64,000 nucleotides of DNA. Source: Setophaga petechia (taxonomy: Eukaryota > Chordata > Aves > Passeriformes > Parulidae). Below the pieces are notes generated by a model that was not told the DNA's origin, made no database searches, and saw only the letters and a program-made list of their open reading frames with translations. The DNA lies in contig JANCRA010000001.1 of assembly GCA_024362935.1 (NCBI GenBank), forward strand, positions 60,664,930 to 60,728,929, in the 5' to 3' direction. Both the position numbers and the translations under genes were made by a program. Positions 1 to 10,900 of the stretch are shown one piece after another. The stretch's first letter is position 1; each line of letters starts with the position of its first letter.

Positions 1-2079
1 AATATTTTCTTATTTTTAAACTAACCTGTCAAATAATTTGAAATTCAACAATCATTCTGTTACAGAAGTCATTTTACTGATTTTCATTTAGTGGATCCAG
101 AGTATTTGAGACTAGAGTACTGAAATCTGTATCTATAGAGGGAGAGAAACCTTAATATCAACATTCTTAGAAGCTTCTTCATACCACAAAGTCCACAACA
201 ATATTTAATGCAAGGCCAGAGACACAGAGCTGTGAAAAATCACACAGCATAGGTCTAAAGAAACCAAAATCTTCAAGATGATTTATCACCTTTCCCTCTC
301 ATGATTTGCTGCTAAAAGTGTGTCTAGACCAGATGTGGTTGTGGTCACTGTACACCAGTACACTAAAACCAACCAGGTTTTAGGCTGCCACTAAATATCC
401 TGAAAGAAGGAGAACTCAATGTACTAAGGAAAATAGATTAAAAAGTCTCAGTACATTATGATCCCAGTTTTGCAGTCACAAACTCTCTTCATGAACGTGA
501 TTTCCCCATTGTGTAGATAACAAGCCACCACTACTAAAGCAGCCAGTGGTTAAAGCTGCTTGAATCTCACCATCATCATTTACTTCAGTTTGCACTGGAA
601 CCTCCTGGCAAGCTCAGAAACAAGGAGAAACTAGCAATTTCAAGTACTCAGTCTCTGTTTTAATTGTTTATCCTCCCACTAAGTGTGCCTTTCCAACTGA
701 AAAAAATCTTGAGGAAGCTGCTATCTCATCTGTATTTACATTGATTTGGAAATCTTCAGGGCTGCTACTTCACAGCTGTTACACAAAGGTTTTATTAGAT
801 CAGCTGAATGACTTCTCACTAATAATTTCCTAAGGTAAAAAAAAACCCAGAAAAAAATCCCCTTTTTCCCCATGATATCTGGATGACATAGTGCTATACA
901 GTCTCTCCTTTGCAGGACAGATTAAATCACCATCAGTTTGGGATCTGTGTAAGTATGAAGCACCCCCTGTAAACAACGTGCAAATAAAGCTCTTTGACCT
1001 CCCAAATTGGTAACATGCAACGGAGAAATCTACCACGGAAGAAGCAATATGAGAATGAAATCATGAAGCCAGGCACCTAAGGCAGCACTACCACAACACT
1101 CCTCAGACAATAATTGCCCTAAGAAAAACTAAACAGCAGTGTTCATTACCTACAAACAGCCTGACTAAATAGCCCAATTCTGGGGGGTTTCTGATCAGAG
1201 CAACGATAGTATCTACTATTTCCTATTATTTTGCCTAATTGATATGTATTATTTCCTATGTTTGCAAACATACTCAAGGTTGTAGTCTTTATGTAATAAC
1301 CTGTCCCTTGCCAGGCACAAACACCAAAACACCAGAGACTGCTCTGTAGAGCCATGGCTAAGGTAAATTCAAGTTTCTCAGTCCTGCTTAGGAGAAGTAG
1401 TGCTGGGAAAATGGCAAGTGGCCTTTTAATGGCTCATAGGACTGGTTAATGACTGACATTTAAACATCTGTTGTTTGGAAAACCTTGAGCAGTGCTATTT
1501 CCTTGTATCTAGTAAGGAATGCAGTGTTCAACAACATAGTGAAGTAAGAGATCAGACAGATACAACAAAAGCCTTTCAACTAAACTAAAAAATCCCAATT
1601 TTTTAGAGCAGAAAAATATAAAATACTATGACACAGATGGGATTTTAGATTTTGATTGCACATTGGATTATACAACTCTTACAATTATTCCTCATAGGCC
1701 TAAAGACTGCATACAATTAACAGCAGCAAGAAGAAAAAAGAATTCTCACAAGTTAAGGAAAAGATTGCAGACTTCCAGACACAAGTTCTTTGGAATCCCC
1801 TGACATCAGCCCTCTGCACCCAAAAGAACTTCATTTTTTGTCTGATAAGCATCATTAGAAGTGTTTTTCCATAAACATACAACGTAACTGGGAGACAGAT
1901 TCACAGAAGTGAGCCAACTTGACCACACATTCCCAGCCCTAGTACCATTTTAGCTATGGGTAGTGGCTAGGTCTCACTAATGCATCAATTTAGCAGAGCT
2001 ACGGCAGAGAGTCAGAGCTCAAACCTTCAAAGCATAACTGATTTGGTCCTGTGATGCCCCTGTTCACAAATCATTAACA
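1..2079. other. Intergenic, no gene seen
   Basis: AT-rich, CpG-poor sequence. The open frames are short (60-69 codons) and resemble no family I know. There is no splice-bounded exon with a recognisable protein. I see only short A and T runs and nothing functional. Confidence 0.6.
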
Positions 2080-2575
2080 CCATCACAGATTGAGGTTGGA
2101 AGGGAACTCCTAGAGTTACACTCTGATGCCTTTGGAAGGTACCTGCTGCTGTCCCAGCCTCGCTCTCAGATCTGGCAGTGACTTAGTGGATGCCATGCCT
2201 CTCTGGCCAACCTCTGCTGGTGCTCAATCACCCTCACTGCAAAAAAAATTTCCTCATATTCAGTGGAAAACTCCCCTGTTTCATTTTGTGCCCAGTGGCT
2301 CCGGTTCTAGCACCAGGCAGCAAAGGTGGCCAAATTCTGTCTCCTCTGTACCCCCCCCCCCCCCCCCCAGGCTATTTATCCATTGATGAGATGCCCTGGA
2401 GCCTTCTGTTCTGAGCTGAAGAAGCACAGTGCTCCAAGCTGTTCCCTGCAGACAGAATGGTGCTTTTCTTTGAATACATTCCTAGTCCTTGGATGCACAC
2501 TGTCCTGTATCTCCCTATCTCTCCTGTCCTGACAAGCCCACACTATCCAATGCATGGTCCCACCAGTGCTTAACA
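2080..2575 (-). mobile_element. CR1-like LINE fragment (3' part, antisense)
   Basis: On the + strand this reads like the reverse complement of an avian CR1 3' region. It begins with a 'gaggttggaaggga' block at about 2091-2104, typical of the antisense CR1 end. Further right come a 'tgccctggagccttctgttctgagctgaag' type stretch (2391-2420) and 'ggtcccaccagtgctta' (about 2557-2573), which match later CR1 blocks in the right order. The copy is heavily mutated and has no reverse-transcriptase frame. An 18-base C run at 2351-2368 interrupts it. The family name is from memory of the consensus; subfamily not determined. Confidence 0.62.
2351..2368. repeat. Poly-C run, 18 bases
   Basis: Eighteen consecutive C inside the CR1-like fragment. 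It probably expanded from a shorter C-rich stretch of the element. Its true length is uncertain because runs like this are hard to sequence. Confidence 0.9.
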
Positions 2576-4087
2576 CCTTGGAAAAACTGCTACAAGGTCA
2601 GGAACAGCTCTGCACAGGAAGTGTGCAAAAGTAATTCAACTTCTCTTAAAGCATCCCAGCACACAGAAGGTTTCCTGATACCAAAGATTACCATTGTCTG
2701 ACTTAGCTTTACATTTTCGACCACATTCCTGACCCACATTTTAAATTAGAAAAAAAAAATCTATCCTTAACATTATAGCTCAACAGGGAAAGCCCAAGAT
2801 GTAATACTTGAGCATCAGGTTTCTTTACAATACGAGTTCCGAAAACACCCTGGATTCTTAGCTTTGGCCACCTTATATTTTAAATGAATAAAGGTCATTT
2901 AGCACAGAAAACATGAAGTTACTACATATTTAGAATCTCCTGATGTTGACAGCAGACCTCCAAAAGGTCTAGTCCATAAAGTTCACATAACCTTTGATTT
3001 CTGGGGATCTCTTCCTGTTGCACACAGACAAGAATAACTATGCAATACACAGATGATGATACAATCTCTACTTTGGGCATTTGTCTCCTCAATAACTTTT
3101 CTGAATGACACCATAAAATTATAGCACTCATTCCCAATCCTACTAAAGAGACTATCTGAAATTAGTCATTATCTTTTATGCCTCAACAATGGCTGGAAAA
3201 ATTTAGGGAAGAAATAGGTGGGTTTATGTTAAATTCCAAGGCAGTAAATTGAGATGGTAAAAGATCAAGTAAACTGAATGAGTCACAAAAATTTGGTAAA
3301 GGAAGAAATTAGAACTTCATTTCATGAGTTATGACCTGAAACCTTTTGAACTTAAGCTACAAGTTTGTTGATTTTACCAATTGTATTCCAAAGGCAACAT
3401 CCACAGAAGGACATGGAGTCAGTAATTGGAATTATGCATAATAATGTAGCTTCTACCAGAAACACATTAATGCTTTCCTAAGCTATGACTGTACTGCAGC
3501 AGCACTTTAGGCTTTGCTCTAAGTCCTCACCATGCTTTGGCACACAGACAAATGGCTTCCAGAACTTACCTGTGCATGCAGAGGTGCAGGCACAGGCACA
3601 CACTGATGACCCTTGCCCTGGAGCTGGGCTATGAATGCAGCAGAGATGGCAATTGCTGCACTCACATCCCCACACCCATCTGGGGCACAACCAGCCCAGG
3701 CACTGTGCCCACACTGGCACTCAGTGCCAAGGCAATTGCCAGCCTAAGACACAACCCAGCAGTTCTGCTCAAGAGGAGGCACCTCAAGCGTGAAGATGAA
3801 GAGAGCTGTGTTTAGCATGCTTCTATTCCCATACCATAAATAAAAGAAACTGAAATATTTGTCCAGAAATTCCTTGTGATGCACAGTGAGTTTCCCTGGC
3901 AGGCTGGGTGACAGTTACTGAAAAGCCAGAGCCATGTCTGTGGTACCCTGATGTCCTGGAATATGGATTGTACAGGCAATCTGAACGCCCAGCATGGCTC
4001 ACAGCAGCTTGTTGCTGTAGTATTCCTTACACAGTGTCACATATCAACCCTTGCCTTCCCCTGTAGAGTCTGAGAGATTTAAAACAT
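2576..4087. other. Intergenic, no gene seen
   Basis: No supported feature. The open frame at 3537-3815 (92 codons) and its opposite-strand partner are low-complexity, Cys- and His-rich translations without a known domain, and I treat them as chance. Confidence 0.5.
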
Positions 4088-4255
4088 ATCTTACTCTGCT
4101 GGTTTTCAGTGTGTTCAGTTGAGTTCACCAAGGTGACCTTTCACTGAGTTTTCTGTGACTGTGTGCCCAAGGGTTTGCCTAACAAGACTACCTGTCCCTT
4201 TGAACCTGACCTCTCTTAGATCACCATAGCTATGGAATTACTATCTCAATTTATT
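4088..4255 (+). repeat. Left arm of a 168-bp inverted repeat
   Basis: The reverse complement of this segment matches 5176-5343 at 164 of 168 positions with no gap. The arm contains a perfect 12-base palindrome, CCATAGCTATGG, at 4224-4235. Similarity stops abruptly at both edges. No element family recognised. Confidence 0.95.
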
Positions 4256-5175
4256 ATTATGGCATATGGATTAAGGCAGGAAGCTTGCCTCTAGCCCAAA
4301 CCAGAGTTAAGCCCACATTTAACCCTCACTGAAGCCCTTGTGGGATCTCACAAAATTCAGCATCAATTTTAGAATTTTGTGTTTAAATTCTCATCCTAAT
4401 TTCACTCACCACAAGGTTTCAGAATGAAGGGAGAAAAAGACTGAACACTTGTGTCCAGATTTTCTTCAATATATACATATACCAATTCTTACACATATAA
4501 TTATAATTTCTAACTGATAGATAATTTATAAACAAGTTAAAATGGAAGCAGTAGCAAGATGGGTTGAGCTGGAAGAAGAATAAACAGACCAAGTAAAAAG
4601 CAAGTGGCACAGAGATACTTTAACTTATAATAAAGGGGTATCTTTATTACCACAGAGAATAACAAAAAGAGGAATTCCATAGGAAAGGAAAAACCCCATG
4701 GATAATGCTTCACACATTTCACAGCATTCCTCTTAAGGAGAAGAGGAACAGATGAAGATATTTTTCTAATTTTCACCAGGATATTATCAACAACTCTGAC
4801 TGGAGAGATTGTGAAAAGTTTTCCTTTTCTTTAGTACATCTAAAAACATGTGAGAATCACATAGTAAAGACAATGGCCATGGACCTACAGCTTACCTGAA
4901 GAATTACACGCTGGAAACTCTTGCACTAATGAATCCATTGTAGAGTTCTGTTCCTAAAATTACTGTAAGGAACAAAGTGCATTCCCCAAAAAATCAAACC
5001 AACTTATGCTGCCCCAAATCCCTCAGTTGAGCCTAATAAAATTTCCAAGTTAATTTTTGTGTTTTCCTTAATTGCCATGAACTTGGTAAGGCAGTGCCTC
5101 AGACAGCAAATGGGATCTTCGGATCAACATGTGCAGAAACATGTCCCAAAAGCTGTGCCAGTCAAGGATTTTCAC
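4256..5175. other. 920-bp spacer between the inverted-repeat arms
   Basis: AT-rich, without a recognisable gene. Short minus-strand frames (63-79 codons) look like chance. If the whole 1,256-bp unit is one element, this is its interior, but no transposase-like translation is visible. Confidence 0.6.
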
Positions 5176-5343
5176 AATAAATTGAGATAGTAATTCCATA
5201 GCTATGGTGATCTAAGAGAGGTCAGGTTCATAGGGACAGGTAGTCTTGTTAGGCAAACCCTTGGGCACACAGTCACAGAAAACTCAGTGAAAGGTCACCT
5301 TGGTGAACTCAACTGAACATGCTGAAAACCAGCAGAATAAGAT
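5176..5343 (-). repeat. Right arm of a 168-bp inverted repeat
   Basis: Inverted copy of 4088-4255 with four substitutions. Its copy of the CCATAGCTATGG palindrome is at 5196-5207. The sequences just outside the two arms do not form an evident target-site duplication. Confidence 0.95.
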
Positions 5344-6600
5344 GACTGAGCATGCAAAAATTTCTTGCCTAATGTGAAACTTAGTAATAGGCCCACTTGT
5401 GAGGTCTGCCCTGTATATAAAAAGGAGTATTCATGTCCCATCAGCATTACAATAGAACTACAGATGCAGATGTTCTGGAAGCTGGAAGATGAAACCCTTT
5501 GCATACAATGACACACATGCAAGATACCATCTACCTGATGTGGCTTTTGGGTACAAAACCTGAGACTGCTTCAGGAGCCTACAACTCAGAAATGATACTT
5601 TACTTACCAATTAACTTCTCATGGCAGAAACGCTGTTTTCTTGCTGCTCACATATGTTTTCAGTGCATTACATGGCAGATAGCCCCAAGCTATTTCTGGA
5701 AATTCACCCATTTTTGAATAGAAATGTATAGATAAATGCATGACTGTGCTTCGAAATATCAACATATGCACTTTTTATGTCAGTCTGAACACAACCACCA
5801 CTAAAACCACATTTGGGAAGCCCTTTGGCAATAAACCCACTGTTTTAAAAGCTATCAGGTCACACAGTCAGATTAGTGGACAGTCAAGAGTCCTGTCAGC
5901 CCAGCTGCATTATAGTGGAACAGAAATCAGGGGCATGTGTCACATCTTCCCTTCCAAAAGGAGATGAGCAGCATAATGCAAAGAAAATAATTTGACAGCC
6001 ATTACACAGAACAGTCCAAGAAAGGACAAGAAAAAACCCCAATACACTGTTGTCATCATATTGCACAAGTCCCATACCTTCTCTGTGATTTCTCATGGGC
6101 ATCTCCTCACAGCACAGCCAACAACTCCAACTCTGATCTCACCAGCTCACCCACTCTTTTGTAGCACTCATCTTCTCATTGGACACAGCTGTAGCCTGTT
6201 AAGGGCAGGCCTGTTCCTAATCTTCGTTGATTAATACAGCTGCAACTCCTCAGGTGTGAGACTGCCTTCTGCACTATTCTATCCCTCCACAACACACTAA
6301 TACAAGTATGATTGGGAAATGCATTGATTTATCAACTACAATACCATGGCACAGAGGTCAGTGAGATACCGAAAATTCCACCACACAGATGAAATTCAAC
6401 TCAGACTAAAGAAATGAAAAAAAAAATTAATTGATTGACTTGCAAAGAGACATAACCAAAGACAGCAGCAGTGATTGCTTCACCTTACTGGCATAAAAGG
6501 CCTTAAAATTACTTGTTTTGTTTAGTCTTTAGCCTGGTCAGAATCAGCAAATAGATCAAGTGTTAGCTAGAACAAGTAATTCCACCTTACAAAGTAAGTT
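5344..6600. other. Intergenic, no gene seen
   Basis: Ordinary AT-rich sequence. The frame at 5992-6234 and others are short, and no domain is recognisable in them. Confidence 0.5.
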
Positions 6601-6830
6601 TTTCTGGTATATCTGGCGGGGTTTTTTGTTTTTGTTTTTTGGGGGGGGGGGGGGGGGGTTGTTTAATTGGTGGTGGGTTTTTCAGTTTAGTTGTTTTTGG
6701 GGTTTTTTTGGGTGGTCTTTGGGTTTGTTGGTTTGTGGGTTGCTTGGTTTTTTTGTTTCCATTTTTCTTATTTGGGATTGGGGTGTTTTTTGTTTAGAGT
6801 TTCAGTGTGTGTGTGGTATACCAAGACCAG
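6601..6830 (+). repeat. Strand-asymmetric G/T-rich tract with an 18-base G run
   Basis: For about 230 bases the + strand is almost entirely G and T. It contains an 18-base G run at 6641-6658 followed by many short GGG and TTTTT blocks, and ends in a short TG repeat near 6808. The hydrophobic Gly/Phe/Trp-rich translation at 6560-6862 is a by-product of this composition, not a gene. The spaced G runs could allow G-quadruplex formation; that part is inference. Confidence 0.85.
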
Positions 6831-9800
6831 AATACCAGTACAATACCAGTAGAGGTCCTTAGTTTTCAGGGCTTACCTGCACTTCTTCAGGCCCCAAATG
6901 TTCTCATACTTGACCAGGTAAATATAACAGGAAGTTCCAAGCACAAACTGTAACTTCCCATCTCATACAGTTGGTATCTAAATCAATACCTTTTCTCACA
7001 CAACTTGATACTGCATCATTGCATGACCCTTTCATTAATGTAAATTTAATCTCACCATATCTCCCAACTTTTAGCATGCATTTCTTTCTAGTTGTGTCAC
7101 TATTTACAAAATGTTTTATCTACCAGGATGTTGCAATTTTGGAATAGGAGCTGGTAACTTTTATTTTGGCAAGCTTCACATGCTTCAATTTCACTTACCT
7201 CAGCACCATTCTAGGAGTGAAGCATTTCCACAATTTGCCCGCTGTCCTTGCTGTTCCAGTCTGTAGACTTCCTCCTCCTGTGTTTCCTTCTGGGCATACA
7301 CTGTCACAATATGGAGTAAAGCAGGATGTAATTTATGTTACTAATGCCATGCATTAAGTGGTGGTACTGCTATGTACCGCAGACACACAAAAAATACTTC
7401 AGTTTCACCTCCATTATCAGTCTATAGTCATTCCCTCTTATAGTCAAAACAGCTGGTCCCTCTTGCTTATTAAGCAAATCTTTGAAGCTAAGCTGCCTGT
7501 TTAAAAACCATCTCAGCTCTGTTGTAATCAGGAGCTTCATATGGAAGCCTAACTGACAAGCAGCTTGTTTCCTTTCATTTCTGATGGTGGATTTTACCAC
7601 AAACCACATATCAATTGGTTGAAAACTGAATGAAGTTAGGCTGAAAATATTTCTAGAATCAAAAACATTAAAGGCATCTTGGTAGTTATATGTCATTTTC
7701 ATGGGCCAAAAACCACGGGACTTCAAATCCCTTTCTATTTAAAGATGCTCAAATTCAGATTTTGCTCTCCAAATGCTCAAACAAGCAGGTTGTACCACCC
7801 TACAGGACAAGTCTTTTATGATGGATCCGGCAAGATGCTACCCTTAGATATTCACATATTTACTGGGCATCAGTAAACACTTTTTCCTTGATACTTTTAA
7901 GGAAATTCAAAGATGCCTCTGTTGCTCTATATTGGGACACTAAAAAGGGCAGGTAGTGTTAATCTGGGAGGGACAAATAAATTTTCTAAGAGAGATTTTC
8001 CCATTATTAGTCACAAAGTGTTTAATCCAGGCATGACAGCAAGGTGTGACACCATCTGCCCATCACTGTGGTTGTCAATGGTAATGAAATTTAGCTGTTC
8101 ATGAACATTTCTTCTGTTTTCTAGAATGAAATATTAATCATTTTACAGCACTGCATGTATTTGTGTTTTGTTCAGTGACCAGAACAAATAAGTTATTGGC
8201 ACAATGATGCCCATCCTGTTAAACCCAGGCTGTCATACGGACACAACACGACGACTACTGCCAGCCCTGTCACCAACACACGCAAAGTCATTTCACAAAT
8301 TCTTTGATGACTTGTCCTGACTTCTCAATGGACTCTTCACACTGTTGTATTCACTGACTTCTCACTCAGATTCTCCATGATTTACCATTCCTCCAGTTCC
8401 TTAATTTCCAGCTCCTGGTCACTAGCATACCTGTATCCCATGGTGTTGCTTGCTCTGCAATAGGTGGCAAAAGCTGTCTCTGTCTCTCTGCAGCTGCCTT
8501 CCTTATCCTTGTTTCACATCCTGCTTAAGTCTGCTCTCCTTGTTCCTTCAATGCCATCCTTCTTGCTGCAGAGAGGGCAATAGCCTCCTTACTACCTGGC
8601 TGTATCCAAAACATGCATAAACCCCTGGGGGGGGGGGAAACCCCAAACAGTTGGCAGAACAGCAGCTCTCCTCCACCTACCCCTCCTGCAGACTCATCTC
8701 TGCCTCTAGAGCAGACCACGGTGCAGTACCACCTGTTTCTCTAATACAGCAAACATCTCTTTTACTTATAATTGATCACTTCTTGGAGATCAATCTGTTT
8801 GACTTAAGATCCTGTCAAAAAAGTTTTTTAAAAGGTACCATAAAGGTGGGGGGATGCAGCCAAATTTTCCCAAAAGTGAAATAGGCTGGAAGGCAATCTG
8901 GAGAAATGTGCTTGAGCCTTATTTTAAGCAAAGGCAAAACAGGAGACAGATTTACCCCAGAAAGAAGCAACATAACCTATTCCTTAAGGAGCTTGTACCA
9001 CTAGATGGTGCTTTGAAGAGAGCCAAACAAATCAAGTCAAAGCAGCAGACAAGGTGAACACACCAGAATGGAGAGAAAAAAGCACAGCAAATCAAACTAC
9101 AAACATAGCCTTATGGTATTAAACTTGTGTTCTAGGCCAGGCTCTGGTTCCCAGGCAGAGAAAGGGAGCCTGAACATACCTGGCCACCACAACAGGGACA
9201 TGACGAGCAATGACATGGTAATAAATATTCCGAGCTCCCAACTGCTTCCAGCAGAGGATACCAGGGCATGGAGAGAAGCAAATAGACTCGAGCACCCTCT
9301 GGGCAAGCAGATGTCCTTTTCAGAAAAGGGATGAATTACACTCAAAGTGACCTGAAGCCATCTCACTTACCACCTGTCACAGTCCCTCCAAGCATAAGAC
9401 TGGATCACTGGGCTCAGTGGTCTGAGAAAAAAAAGGAAAAACGTTGGTGTTTGTCCTTATGGATAGGCATGAATTGAGAGCTTTTCTGGTTATTAACCAT
9501 ATCTAAACCATAAGAAAAGCTTGGCAACTGCCTTGTTAATCATGTTTTAAAACACACATAACATTGCTGTACAGATACACAGCTCAGCCAGCTGGAGGCT
9601 TCAAGAGGTTTTGTTTTGCCTCATGCTCCAATCAGGTAATGAATAGAACATGGCATAGAACAAATATATACATTTTAATTTCAGTCTTTGCACTGTTTTA
9701 TTGTTTGTTTAAGCCAGCCCAACTGAGACTCCTTGCACTATACGCCCCTGGTTGCATTCCATTGGAAACAAAGGCATATTTGAGGGAAGTACCTCTCACA

Positions 9801-10735
9801 AAGAGGTATTGATGAACCAGAAATCAGAGTCTGGACAAATAACCATTTTTCTATAAACACAGCTCTATTGTTTCAGCTGTTCTTCTCCAAGGGAATAAAT
9901 ATTTCATTATTCAAAGCAGTGGCTGAAAAAGAAGAACAACTCCTCCCCCTTCAACCAATAATCTTCCCCTCTACACTCTAGAAAAACCAAACTCCATGAT
10001 AACCATGATGCCCCTCTTGCAATATTTGTACTAATTTTTTCACTCTTAACTTACCCACAGACATTACTGTGATATTAAAAAGAGAAAGTCTGAGCCAATT
10101 AAGGCAGTAATGTCGGCAATTCCTTGCCCAGCACAATTCCAACTCGCTCTTTGTATCTGCACCACCTATATTTAACTCTTGGTTTTGCTATTACCAATGT
10201 CTTCATTTTCATTAATCCTCTTTTTTTTTTTTGGCTTTACTCCATCTGTTAAGTTGCCTCTTCTGCAATGAGTTCCTTCCCAAGTGTGCTCTCAGCCATC
10301 TCACAGATACAAAATCAAAGGGAGGAACCAATTCTCTCTTCCCTCCAGCCCTAGCAGACTCCAAGATCTAATCCCAATCAGGAGCACTTTCTTTCTGGGA
10401 ATCACTGCTTCTGATCCACACAAACTCCACAGCACCAGAGTTACAAAGCAAGCCAAAATTTCAGTAAGTGTGGAGGGATATCTCCATACTCTCACACAAA
10501 ATCCCTGCTCTGGCAAGACTCAAGGAATGCAGGTGAATAAATCCTCTAGTGCCTATATCTCAAGAGAGCTGAGGGGAGAACTCATTACTGTCCTCAGCTG
10601 TCCAGTGGGGCTGGGTAAAGGAACAGCAAGGCTTTTTGGGAAGTGCTCAGTGATAGCATGAAAGGCAGTGGACCCAAAGGCCAAGAAGAGCTGCTTAAAT
10701 ACTTGAAAAAACCAACATAGGTGTCAAACACCAAA
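6831..10735. other. Intergenic, no gene seen
   Basis: No supported gene. An 11-base G run lies at 8627-8637. The longest frame is a minus-strand one at 7370-7726 (118 codons); I recognise no domain, and it has no convincing exon borders. It might be an old repeat remnant. Confidence 0.5.
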
Positions 10736-10900
10736 AGAGGTTGCCCAGACAGGCTGTGAAACCCTGATACTCCAATGTTCCAGACTGAACAGAGCAGGCC
10801 CTATGCACCCAAAACTAATATGATCAATGCCTGCCAGGGCTGGGACTAGATCTCCAGACATAGCTTCCAACCTGGATTATTTTAGGATTCCTATGCTCAA
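10736..10900 (+). mobile_element. CR1-like LINE 3' end (sense)
   Basis: The order of motifs is that of a CR1 3' end: 'gaggttgcccagacaggctgtg' near 10738, a 'gactgaacagagcaggccc' stretch, then 'gggctgggactagatctccaga' and 'cttccaacctgga' near 10865-10878. It is strongly diverged and truncated at its 5' end. Confidence 0.62.

Noticed and set aside
7370..7726. 118-codon minus-strand open frame
   Set aside because: No match to a known family; could be a decayed repeat, but there was not enough to name one.
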